Positions 37,348 to 46,794 of a stretch of DNA of 64,000 bases are shown in pieces; positions within the stretch are counted from its first letter, which is position 1; every line of letters starts with the position of its first letter. Source of the stretch: Bacteroidota bacterium. GTDB taxonomy: Bacteria > Bacteroidota > Ignavibacteria > Ignavibacteriales > Melioribacteraceae. The notes under the pieces were generated by a model that ran no database searches, had not been told where the DNA came from, and saw only the letters and a program-made list of their open reading frames with translations. The stretch spans positions 310,001-374,000 of the forward strand of contig JAHJUE010000022.1 of NCBI GenBank assembly GCA_018829205.1, given 5' to 3'. A program made the position numbers and the translations under genes.

Positions 37348-38260
37348 GTTTGCTGGCTTCAAATAATATTCGTTTTTCTCTTTCGGTCAGATTTTGATAA
37401 CCGCTTTGACTAATTTTATCAAGTATTTTATCAATTTCTTCCTGAGTTATTTTATTATCGTCTTCGCTGTTAATATCATAAAAATCCGCCTCTTCAACAT
37501 TGGAGCTTTTCTTTCCGAATCCCATTGGTTTCCTAAATTTTGTTGAAGACGAAGAGGAAAAAGAATTCGACGTTTTCTTAAATTGATTAACAACTTTATT
37601 CAAATCAAAAGAGCTTCTTCTTTCCAATAAAATATAAACTAATGCTGTTAAAGCTCCGCCTATGTGCGCAAGATGCGCGACAAGACTCATATCGCCGACC
37701 GACATAAATTCAAATACCATTAAAATCGCAATTAAATATTTCGCTTTTACGGGGAGTAGAAAATATATATAAATATATCTATCCGGGAAAAACATAGCGA
37801 ATGCCACCATTACACCATAAACAGCTCCTGAAGCCCCAATTGTCGGTCCGACCGAGCCGAACATTGGCGCAATCAATAATTGAAACAAGCCAGCTCCAAC
37901 TCCGCATAACAAATAAAAAATAAGGAATTTTTTTGAACCCCATAAATTTTCGATCTCCATACCGAACATCCACAGCATAAACATATTAAAAAGGACATGA
38001 GTAAAACTGCCGTGTAAAAATTGATATGTAATTAATTGCCATGGCAAAAATGTCGCGTCTTGAAAACCGAGCGGAATAAGACCGAACCACAATACAAGCC
38101 AATCATCCAATAAAATATTGCCGATAACAATATTTTTCGCAATTAATGAAAGGAAAAATACTGCACCATTAATAATTAATAATTGTTTTATAACCGGCGG
38201 CAAAAAACTGAATCCGCCGAATCCGGAAGGTCTGTAATAATCGCGATCACCTAAGCCCAT
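37340..38260 (-). CDS. Rhomboid-family intramembrane serine protease
   Basis: A six-helix membrane protease that cuts transmembrane substrates. The catalytic Ser144 is in GASGAVYG, and His199 in AHIGG on the last core helix completes the dyad; HGSFTHVLFNMFMLW is the HxxxN-type oxyanion helix. After the membrane domain comes a 100-residue cytoplasmic tail, Ser-rich and then acidic, ending with a helical TEREKRILFEASKR segment that resembles tails of Bacteroidota rhomboids. The ATG has a GGGAA site. The stop overlaps the lipoprotein gene. Substrate unknown. Confidence 0.93.
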   Translation of the reverse strand: MGLGDRDYYRPSGFGGFSFLPPVIKQLLIINGAVFFLSLIAKNIVIGNILLDDWLVLWFGLIPLGFQDATFLPWQLITYQFLHGSFTHVLFNMFMLWMFGMEIENLWGSKKFLIFYLLCGVGAGLFQLLIAPMFGSVGPTIGASGAVYGVMVAFAMFFPDRYIYIYFLLPVKAKYLIAILMVFEFMSVGDMSLVAHLAHIGGALTALVYILLERRSSFDLNKVVNQFKKTSNSFSSSSSTKFRKPMGFGKKSSNVEEADFYDINSEDDNKITQEEIDKILDKISQSGYQNLTEREKRILFEASKRD

Positions 38261-38320
38261 TTATATTCCCAAATTTTTCAAAGTCATAATTAAATTAAAT
38301 TATTTTTATATAAATAAAAA

Positions 38321-38349
38321 GAAGCAATCTAAATTGGTTAGACTGCTTC
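38321..38349 (-). terminator. Intrinsic terminator of pgk
   Basis: On the minus strand the 12-bp arms (38338-38349 and 38321-38332) pair with a single G-U wobble around a 5-base loop and are followed by TTTTTATTTA. It lies 30 bp after the pgk stop and isolates pgk from the rhomboid gene. Confidence 0.8.
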
Positions 38350-38378
38350 TTTTGCAAATTTGTTCTCAAAAATTAATT

Positions 38379-39578
38379 TTATTCTGCGTCGGTTAAAGCA
38401 ATTACTCCAGGCAGCTGTTTCCCTTCAAGAAACTCAAGAGAAGCGCCTCCGCCTGTAGAAACATGTGAAACTTTATCGGCAAGTCCCGCTTTTTTTATTG
38501 CCGCAGCCGAATCACCGCCTCCGATTATTGTAACAGCTCCTTTTTCGGTAGCTTCCACCAAAGCTTTTGCGACTGCATTTGTACCGGCCGCGAAATTATC
38601 AAATTCAAATACGCCCATGGGCCCGTTCCAAATAATTGTTTTAGAATTCAAAATTTCTTCAACAAAAATTCCAGTGGTTTTTTTACCGATATCCATTCCC
38701 ATTTTGTCCGAAGGAATCATATCAATATCAACAGTTTGTTTAGGCGAATCATTACTGAATTCGTCGGCAATTACAACATCGGTTGGAAGCAAAAATTTTA
38801 CGGCTGAATTTTCCGCTTTTTCAAGAATATTTTTAGCCATATTAATTCTATCTTCTTCAAGAAGAGATTTACCAATATCATAATCCATTGCTTTGATAAA
38901 GGTATATGCCATTCCTCCCCCGATAATTAATGTATCAACTTTTGGAAGCAAATTTTCAATAACATCAATTTTCCCGGAAATTTTAGCGCCGCCCAATATT
39001 GCTGTAAACGGTCTTTCCGGATTAGCAATTGCTTTACCTAAAAACTCTAATTCCTTCTGCATTAAATATCCCGAAGCGCAAATATCAATATATTTAGTAA
39101 CTCCTTCAGTTGATGCATGCGCACGGTGAGCGCTGCCGAAAGCATCATTAACGTAAATATCGCCAAGTTCGGCTAATTGTTTTGAAAATTCCGGATCATT
39201 TTTTGTTTCTGCATTGTGGAATCTTAAATTTTCAAGAAGAAGAACATCGCCGTTTTTTAATCCGCTTACAATTGCTTTAACTTCATCGCCTACACAGTCC
39301 GGCGCAAAACGTACATCTTTATCTAACAGTTCGCTTAATCTTAATGCCGCGGGTTTTAAACTGAATTCAGTTTTCTTTTCACCTTTTGGTCTGCCCAAAT
39401 GACTCATTAAAATTGCTTTTCCGCCTTCATCAATAATTTTTTTAATTGTAGGAAGAGCCGAGACAATTCTGATATCATCGGTAATTTTTAGATTTTCGTC
39501 CAATGGGACATTAAAATCAACTCTTACTAAAACTTTTTTCCCTTTTAATTCAAGGTCTTCAATCGATAATTTATTCAT
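38379..39578 (-). CDS. pgk: Phosphoglycerate kinase
   Basis: Glycolytic ATP-forming enzyme (1,3-bisphosphoglycerate + ADP to 3-phosphoglycerate + ATP), 399 residues, normal length. VRVDFNVPLD, SHLGRPKG, RFAPDC, LLENLRFH and NDAFGSAHRAHAST mark the N-terminal substrate domain; AILGGAKISGKI, IIGGGMAYTF, WNGPMGVFE and IIGGGDSAAA mark the nucleotide domain. The ATG has a strong GGAGGAG ribosome site. It lies downstream of gap on the same strand, separated by a hairpin terminator, so it is transcribed separately or by read-through. Confidence 0.98.
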   Translation of the reverse strand: MNKLSIEDLELKGKKVLVRVDFNVPLDENLKITDDIRIVSALPTIKKIIDEGGKAILMSHLGRPKGEKKTEFSLKPAALRLSELLDKDVRFAPDCVGDEVKAIVSGLKNGDVLLLENLRFHNAETKNDPEFSKQLAELGDIYVNDAFGSAHRAHASTEGVTKYIDICASGYLMQKELEFLGKAIANPERPFTAILGGAKISGKIDVIENLLPKVDTLIIGGGMAYTFIKAMDYDIGKSLLEEDRINMAKNILEKAENSAVKFLLPTDVVIADEFSNDSPKQTVDIDMIPSDKMGMDIGKKTTGIFVEEILNSKTIIWNGPMGVFEFDNFAAGTNAVAKALVEATEKGAVTIIGGGDSAAAIKKAGLADKVSHVSTGGGASLEFLEGKQLPGVIALTDAE

Positions 39579-39623
39579 TTCTCCTCCGAGCTAAATAATA
39601 CTAATCAAGTAACAGATATTAAA

Positions 39624-39655
39624 AAGACGCAGTCCACTAAGGGAACATGCGTCTT
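39624..39655 (-). terminator. Intrinsic terminator of gap
   Basis: On the minus strand arms AAGACGCA and TGCGTCTT (39648-39655 and 39624-39631) form a perfect 8-bp stem with a 16-base loop, followed by TTTTTAATA. It starts 26 bp after the gap stop and 46 bp before the pgk ATG, so it partly uncouples the two glycolytic genes. Confidence 0.75.
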
Positions 39656-39680
39656 CAAAAAAACAAACAACAAATTAATT

Positions 39681-40790
<1,110 letters not shown>

Positions 40791-40853
40791 ACTTAAATAT
40801 ACTTTTTTATTTAGGAATTATCAATTATTTACCTATATTAAATTTGTGTAAAT

Positions 40854-40863
40854 TTGTCGACAA
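40854..40863. promoter_or_regulatory. Palindrome TTGTCGACAA in the gap / Crp-Fnr divergent region
   Basis: A perfect 10-bp palindrome between the gap promoter and the regulator gene. The flanking bases do not extend the symmetry. It could be an operator used by the divergent genes; its small size leaves chance as a real alternative. Confidence 0.25.
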
Positions 40864-40875
40864 TATGATATTTTA

Positions 40876-40891
40876 TTGCAATTATATGCAA
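40876..40891. promoter_or_regulatory. CRP-geometry palindrome TTGCA-N6-TGCAA
   Basis: TTGCA (40876-40880) and TGCAA (40887-40891) are perfect inverted 5-bp arms around a 6-bp spacer, the same spacing as Crp/Fnr-family sites. A further ATGCAAA half-site copy lies at 40894-40900. It ends 50 bp before the preferred start of the Crp/Fnr regulator, so autoregulation, possibly with gap control, is a reasonable inference. Confidence 0.4.
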
Positions 40892-40941
40892 AAATGCAAA
40901 TAAATTTTTAATTTTTAAGAAACAATATTATGGAGAGCTTA

Positions 40942-41625
40942 ATGTCTTCATTATCAGATTTTTTAGCATATGTGCCTATTTTTTCCGAATTGCCGAAAGA
41001 AACAATCGATAAAATTGCACTGGCAGGAAGCAGAAAAACCTATAAAAAAGACAGTGTAATTTTGATGGAAGAAGAAGCCGGTTCTGCTTTATTTGTTATT
41101 ATTTCCGGAAAAGTAAAAATTTCAAGAACCAGCAACGACGGCAGAGAAGTAATTTTAAGTATCTTAAATGAGTCCGATTTTTTTGGTGAAATGGCAATAC
41201 TTGACGGACTTGCAAGATCAGCAACTGTTGTAGCTATTGAAGATTCGGAACTTTTTATTGTACAAAGGAATGATTTTTTAGAAATGCTGAAACAGTTCCC
41301 CGAAATTTCAATTGCTTTGCTTACCGAGCTTACCGGGCGGTTAAGAATTGCAGATATGAAAATTAAAGCTCTGTCTCTTAAAGACGCCGAAGGAAAGGTT
41401 GCAACAGTTATTTTGCAGCTGGCAGACGATATGGGAAAAATTAAACAAGGAATAGTTGAAATCGAAAAACTCCCTCTTCAGCAGGATCTTGCGAATATGG
41501 CCGGGACATCAAGAGAAACAATATCAAGAACTCTACACACTTTCGCAAAAAAAGGTCTTGTTGAATTGGACGGATCTAAATTAAGAATATTAAACTACGA
41601 AAAATTTAAAGAGACATACGTTTAG
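40942..41625 (+). CDS. Crp/Fnr-family transcriptional regulator
   Basis: DNA-binding regulator with an N-terminal cyclic-nucleotide-binding-type beta barrel (GSALFVIISGKVKI, GEMAILDG, RSATVVA), a long dimer helix and a C-terminal winged helix (LANMAGTSRETISRTLHTF). It contains no cysteine, so it is not an Fe-S FNR. The effector pocket keeps FGEMA but I cannot say whether it binds cAMP. The frame opens at an ATG at 40930, but the ATG at 40942 has a well-placed GGAG (40932-40935), so I start there (227 residues). It lies 5 bp before the PHP-domain gene and is divergent from gap. Confidence 0.92.
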   Translation: MSSLSDFLAYVPIFSELPKETIDKIALAGSRKTYKKDSVILMEEEAGSALFVIISGKVKISRTSNDGREVILSILNESDFFGEMAILDGLARSATVVAIEDSELFIVQRNDFLEMLKQFPEISIALLTELTGRLRIADMKIKALSLKDAEGKVATVILQLADDMGKIKQGIVEIEKLPLQQDLANMAGTSRETISRTLHTFAKKGLVELDGSKLRILNYEKFKETYV

Positions 41626-41630
41626 AATTC

Positions 41631-42461
41631 ATGCTGAAAAAATGCGATTTACATATGCACACTTCCCACTCAGATGGTGCTTATTCCACAAACGAACTAA
41701 TTCAAAAAGTTGCGGATGCAGGACTCAGTTTAATTAGTATTACCGATCACGACAGCATTAACGGTATTGAAGAAGCAATTGAATGCGGCAAAGATTTAGG
41801 TGTTGAAGTTATTCCCGGCGTGGAAATTAGCACAGATGTTAACGATAAAGAAATACACCTTCTCGGATATTTTATTGACATTAAAAGTGAAGAGCTTCTT
41901 AAATACCTAAGTTTTTTTAGGGATGAAAGATTCCATAGAGCATGCAGAATTGTAAAGAAACTTCAGAAACTTGGCTTTAATATTACAATTGATGATGTTA
42001 TGGACCAAGCCCGGAATTCTTCGGTGGGAAGACCTCACATAGCTTTCGCAATGGTTGAACTTGGAATTATCAGTAATTATTACGAAGCTTTCGAAAAATT
42101 TATAGGCGACCGAGGACCGGCTTACGAAAGGAAAATCCATGTTTCCCCTCAAAGCGCTTTAAAATTAATAAACGATTCAGGCGGACTTTCATTTATTGCT
42201 CATCCCGGATTTATGGATGAAGTCACTCTTCTGCATTTAATAAAATCTGGCATTGACGGAATCGAAGTAATTCACCCTTCGCATAAACCTTTTCAAGTAA
42301 AATTTTACAAAGGAATAGTTAATCAATATTGCCTTTTAGAAAGCGGGGGTTCTGATTTTCACGGAGGAAAAAAAGGTGACCATGATAATCTGGGCAATTA
42401 TTATATTTCACAGCTTCAGGTTGAAGCAATGAAAAAAATGATTGTTCAAAATCCCGATTAA
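41631..42461 (+). CDS. PHP-domain phosphoesterase (RNase AM / YciV-like)
   Basis: A 276-residue metal-dependent phosphoesterase of the polymerase-and-histidinol-phosphatase family. DLHMHTSHSDG carries the first metal His pair, ITDHDS the next, EVIPGVEIS and HLLGYF follow, then FIAHPG and the C-terminal SGGSDFHG. The order and length match the YciV/TrpH group, whose E. coli member is a 5'-3' exonuclease (RNase AM) acting on short RNA and 3',5'-bisphosphates. It is cytosolic. It follows the Crp/Fnr gene by 5 bp and is probably in the same operon. Confidence 0.88.
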   Translation: MLKKCDLHMHTSHSDGAYSTNELIQKVADAGLSLISITDHDSINGIEEAIECGKDLGVEVIPGVEISTDVNDKEIHLLGYFIDIKSEELLKYLSFFRDERFHRACRIVKKLQKLGFNITIDDVMDQARNSSVGRPHIAFAMVELGIISNYYEAFEKFIGDRGPAYERKIHVSPQSALKLINDSGGLSFIAHPGFMDEVTLLHLIKSGIDGIEVIHPSHKPFQVKFYKGIVNQYCLLESGGSDFHGGKKGDHDNLGNYYISQLQVEAMKKMIVQNPD

Positions 42462-42606
42462 TTACGTATAAATCTATTTGTTGTGTAAATTTTTATCCTT
42501 TTCCTGTTTTCTAAAAAGTATTACATTTACAACCATTAAATCATAAAATTCTAAACTGCTTATTTAAAAACTTCTACTTCCTTTTCAAACAAAAAACGAG
42601 TTATAA

Positions 42607-44838
42607 ATGAAATCATTTTGTTTTATTGTGGTGATGTTTGTTGCGGCATCAAAAATATTTCCGCAGGAAATAGGCATCTGGAAAAATTATACGGATATGA
42701 AAAACGTACGTGAAATTTCATTAAATGAAAATAATCTTTGGGCGGCAACTGAAGGCGGAATATTTGGTTATAAAATTGACGAAGGAATATTTGAAACATT
42801 CACAAAATCGGAAGGTTTCAGCAGTCAAAATATAACATGCTTGGATATTGATAATAAAGGCAGAATATGGATCGGTTCCGAGGAAGGATTTATTAACGTT
42901 TATGATCCTTCGGATAAATCTATTAAAAAAATATTGGACATTTATTCTACCGATAAAACCCAGAAAAGAATTAATGATATAAAAATTGATGCAAATTATG
43001 TTTATGTTAGTACGGATTTCGGACTCTCTTTAATAGATACTCAAACACTAACATTTAGTGAAACAATCTTAAAATTTGGAAATTTTATTAGCGAGTCCAA
43101 AGTTTACAGCATCAGTTTAGGCAATACTATTTACGTTACAACCGAAGACGGAATTGCATTGCTTAAAGCTGGGTCATCAAATTTATCCGCGCCTGAATCA
43201 TGGAATACTTATTCAATTAAATCTGATATACCGGCGGATACAGTGTTTGAAGCGGCCGAATTTCAAGGGTATTTAATAGCGTCAACTGATAAAGGAATTT
43301 TCCGTTTGGAGAATAATGTATGGAGTTCTTATTTGTTCGCCTCGCAGAAAATAAAAGATATTTCTGTTAACGGGAATCTGTTGTACGTTCTATTAAAAAA
43401 CAGCCTATACAAAATTACAGGTTTCGGCGACGAACAAATTTACAGTTCGTCGGAAACATCATTAAATTCCCTATTTATACAGGACGAACAGAATATATTT
43501 ATAGCTTCTTTAAATGGTGTGAAATTTATATCGAATCAAAATGCAGAAGATATAATACCGAACGGACCCGGGTCAAACTTTTTTCAAAGTATAACGATTG
43601 ATTCCGAATCAAATTTATGGGCTGGAAGCGGTAACGACAGATTCGGTGTAGGAATTTTTAAGTTCGACGGAAATTCATGGGAAACTTTTAATACAAAATC
43701 AAATCCCGAATTATCTTCCAATTCTTATCACAAAGCTTATGCAGCGCCTAACGGAAAAGTATATTTTTCCAATTGGGGAAAAGGTTTTACCGAATATAAT
43801 GATGGAATTTTTAATAATTATAACGCCGCTAACACAGAGATACAGGGAATTTCAATTGATCCTAACTTTGTTGTAATTAGTGAAGTACAAAACGACGCCG
43901 CTAACAATACATGGCTGCTTAATTTCTGGTCCAATAACGCAAAACCGCTAAGTGTCAAAACGGTTGACAACAAATGGTATCATTACTCATTCCCTAATCC
44001 TTTAATAACCAATATTGAAGAGTGTGTTCTCCTTGCTATTGACAGAAACAACACTAAATGGTTTTCAGTACAGCAGGGACAATTTGGGGGTACCTTAGGA
44101 CTTTATTATTATAATGAAAACTCGACTTTTGAAACTGTTTCTGATGACGCGTACGGATATTTAAATGAAGGCAGCGGTTTAAATTCAAGCGATATCCGTT
44201 CAATAGTAGTTGATAAAAGAGGCGAAGTTTGGGTCGGGACTAGCATAGGAATTAATATAATTCCTAATCCCTCAGCTCCAAACTCCGGAATCAGAAATGT
44301 TCTTCCGGTTAGATTTGAAACAATAAGCACAATCGCCGTTGACCCGATAAATCAAAAATGGGTAGGAACTCAAAACGGAATATTTGTCCTTTCTTCCGAC
44401 GGTGTAAAGGTTGTTGCCGAGTATTCAACTGCAAATTCTCCCCTTCCTACAAATTCTATAAGATCGATAGCGTTTGACGATAAAAAAGGCATTGCATATA
44501 TCGGAACTGATTTCGGACTGTCAAAACTAACTACGGCCTCCATTGAACCGAAAGAACAGTTTGAGGAATTGTTTATTTACCCTAACCCATTTATTATTGA
44601 CGGGTCATCCGATAAACAAATTACAATAGACGGACTTGTAAAAGATTCTCAAATAAAAATTATTTCAATATCGGGAAAACTTATAAAAGAATTTATTTCA
44701 CCTGGCGGACGCGTCGCTTTTTGGGACGGTAAAGATGAGAACGGAGATCTGGTCTCTACAGGTGTTTATATTATAGTCGCATTCGATAATGAAGCAAGCA
44801 ATATAGCCAAATCAAAAGTAGCGGTGATAAGGAAATAG
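42607..44838 (+). CDS. PorZ-like double beta-propeller protein with T9SS-type C-terminal domain
   Basis: Exported 743-residue protein: signal peptide (about 1-20), then repeated propeller blades (NNLWAATEGGIFGY, GRIWIGSEEGFINVYD, YVYVSTDFGLSLID, EVWVGTSIGINI, QKWVGTQNGIFVLSSDG, AYIGTDFGLSKL) that form two propellers, and a C-terminal beta-sandwich beginning YPNPFIIDG. This order and length match PorZ, a surface component of the type IX secretion system in Porphyromonas that cooperates with the sortase PorU. Two-component regulator propeller repeats are the broader family. No other T9SS gene is adjacent. It may be a PorZ orthologue or only a related surface propeller. Confidence 0.7.
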   Translation: MKSFCFIVVMFVAASKIFPQEIGIWKNYTDMKNVREISLNENNLWAATEGGIFGYKIDEGIFETFTKSEGFSSQNITCLDIDNKGRIWIGSEEGFINVYDPSDKSIKKILDIYSTDKTQKRINDIKIDANYVYVSTDFGLSLIDTQTLTFSETILKFGNFISESKVYSISLGNTIYVTTEDGIALLKAGSSNLSAPESWNTYSIKSDIPADTVFEAAEFQGYLIASTDKGIFRLENNVWSSYLFASQKIKDISVNGNLLYVLLKNSLYKITGFGDEQIYSSSETSLNSLFIQDEQNIFIASLNGVKFISNQNAEDIIPNGPGSNFFQSITIDSESNLWAGSGNDRFGVGIFKFDGNSWETFNTKSNPELSSNSYHKAYAAPNGKVYFSNWGKGFTEYNDGIFNNYNAANTEIQGISIDPNFVVISEVQNDAANNTWLLNFWSNNAKPLSVKTVDNKWYHYSFPNPLITNIEECVLLAIDRNNTKWFSVQQGQFGGTLGLYYYNENSTFETVSDDAYGYLNEGSGLNSSDIRSIVVDKRGEVWVGTSIGINIIPNPSAPNSGIRNVLPVRFETISTIAVDPINQKWVGTQNGIFVLSSDGVKVVAEYSTANSPLPTNSIRSIAFDDKKGIAYIGTDFGLSKLTTASIEPKEQFEELFIYPNPFIIDGSSDKQITIDGLVKDSQIKIISISGKLIKEFISPGGRVAFWDGKDENGDLVSTGVYIIVAFDNEASNIAKSKVAVIRK

Positions 44839-44853
44839 GAATAGTATTTTTAT

Positions 44854-46794
44854 ATGATTGATATTACGAATTTATCGATACAATTTACCGGCAAGTATCT
44901 GTTTGAAGATACAACGTTTAGAATTAATAGCACCGACAAGGTAGCGCTTGTTGGCGCAAACGGAACGGGCAAATCAACATTGCTTAAATTAGTTGCGGGA
45001 CAGGAGCAGCCGGAAGCCGGAAATATTACCTCGCAAAGAGGTATTAAAATTGGATACCTCCCCCAGGAATTTACTTCGCAAAGTACAAACTCTTTATTTG
45101 AAGAAGTAAAACATTCATTCGACTATATCATCGAATTGGATAAAGAAGAAAAAATTATAAACGAAAAGTTGCACCGTACTGATATCTCTGATGAACAAAA
45201 AGAAGATTTGATAAACAGACTTGGTGAAATCCATCATAAAAAAGATGATGTAAATTATTACGAAATAGACTCAAAAATTGAAAAAGTTCTTATGGGTCTC
45301 GGCTTCTCGGAAAATGATATGATAAAAAGGGCAAAAGATTTTTCCGGCGGCTGGCAGATGCGCATTGAATTAGCAAAAATTTTATTAGGCGGAAATGATT
45401 TGATTCTATTGGACGAACCGACAAATCATCTCGATCTTGATTCTCTTCAATGGCTTATTGAATTTTTAATGAGCTTTAAAGGCGCTCTTATGATTGTTTC
45501 ACACGATAAATATTTTATTAATAAAGTAACAAATAAAACGCTCGAAATATTTAACAGAAAAATTTCTTATTACTCGGGTAATTATGATTCATATATAAAG
45601 TTTAAAGAAGAAAGAGATGAACAGATAATTGCCGGTTATAAAAACCAGCAGAGAAAAATCAAACAAACCGAAAGATTTATTGAGCGATTCCGCTATAAAA
45701 GTACGAAATCAAGACAGGTTCAAAGCAGAATAAAACAGCTTGAAAAAATTGAAATAATTGAGCTCCCCGATACCGAAAACGAAATTGAACTGCGTTTCCC
45801 TTCTCCTCCCAGAAGCGGAGTTGTGCCGATTGAAATAAAAGGAATATCAAAATCATTCGGCGCTAACAATGTTCTTGTAAATCTCGACCTTCAGATTGAA
45901 CGTGGAGACAAGATTGCATTTGTGGGTCCGAACGGAGCGGGTAAAACAACATTATCCAAAATTATTGCACAAAAACTAAATCACGATACCGGGGATATTG
46001 TTTACGGACATAATACTTTTATTTCCTATTACGCGCAGGAAGTTGCCAATGATTTGGATCTTGATAAAGACTTAATTGAAACCTTACAGGAAATTTCAAA
46101 GGAACATTCACCGCTGCAGCTTCGTTCACTGCTCGGTAATTTTTTGTTTTCGGATGATGATGTTTTCAAAAAGGTTAAAGTTCTTTCCGGAGGCGAAAAG
46201 AGCCGAGTAGCGCTTGCTAAAATTCTGCTGACAAAGGCAAATTTGATTGTTTTGGATGAACCTACAAACCATCTTGATATTAAATCCAAACAAATACTTC
46301 AGAATGCTTTAATGGAATTTGAAGGAACACTTATTTTAGTCTCACATGATATTGATTTTATGACACCAATTGTGAACAAGGTACTTGAGCTGCGTCCCGG
46401 CACTCAAAAAATGTTCCCAGGCGGTATTGAATATTATTTATTAAAACGCGTAGAACAATCGGAAGCTCCTAAATCGGAAAAACTTCAAACAGATAAATCT
46501 AACAGAAAAGATCAGAAAAGAATTGAAGCCGAAACTAGAAAAAAGAAATCGGACGCTACAAAAGATTTAAGAAAAGAAGTTGAAACTCTTGAATCGGCGA
46601 TTGAAAGTCTTGAAGATCAGAAATTAAAAATCGAAAAAGAACTTGCCGATGAAAAGATATATTCAAATCCCGAACTTGCAAAAACCAAGAACAATGAATA
46701 CGAAAAGATTAAATCGAATCTAGAAGAAACATTTTTAAAATGGACGGATAAAAGCCATGTTCTTGAAGAAATTGAAAAACAATTTGATATCTAA
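44854..46794 (+). CDS. ABC-F family ATPase (Uup/YkpA-like)
   Basis: Soluble ABC protein with two ATPase domains and no membrane part; ABC-F proteins act on ribosomes. Domain 1 has GANGTGKST and FSGGWQMRIE with LILLDEPTNHLD; domain 2 has GPNGAGKTT, LSGGEKSRVA and LIVLDEPTNHLD. The P-site-type linker with QQRKIKQTERFIERFRYKSTK-like basic residues lies at about 250-320, and a C-terminal coiled coil covers about 560-646, as in Uup and Bacteroidota relatives. Its stop overlaps the convergent ROK gene by 4 bp. The subgroup (Uup, EttA-like or YbiT-like) is not certain. Confidence 0.93.
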   Translation: MIDITNLSIQFTGKYLFEDTTFRINSTDKVALVGANGTGKSTLLKLVAGQEQPEAGNITSQRGIKIGYLPQEFTSQSTNSLFEEVKHSFDYIIELDKEEKIINEKLHRTDISDEQKEDLINRLGEIHHKKDDVNYYEIDSKIEKVLMGLGFSENDMIKRAKDFSGGWQMRIELAKILLGGNDLILLDEPTNHLDLDSLQWLIEFLMSFKGALMIVSHDKYFINKVTNKTLEIFNRKISYYSGNYDSYIKFKEERDEQIIAGYKNQQRKIKQTERFIERFRYKSTKSRQVQSRIKQLEKIEIIELPDTENEIELRFPSPPRSGVVPIEIKGISKSFGANNVLVNLDLQIERGDKIAFVGPNGAGKTTLSKIIAQKLNHDTGDIVYGHNTFISYYAQEVANDLDLDKDLIETLQEISKEHSPLQLRSLLGNFLFSDDDVFKKVKVLSGGEKSRVALAKILLTKANLIVLDEPTNHLDIKSKQILQNALMEFEGTLILVSHDIDFMTPIVNKVLELRPGTQKMFPGGIEYYLLKRVEQSEAPKSEKLQTDKSNRKDQKRIEAETRKKKSDATKDLRKEVETLESAIESLEDQKLKIEKELADEKIYSNPELAKTKNNEYEKIKSNLEETFLKWTDKSHVLEEIEKQFDI

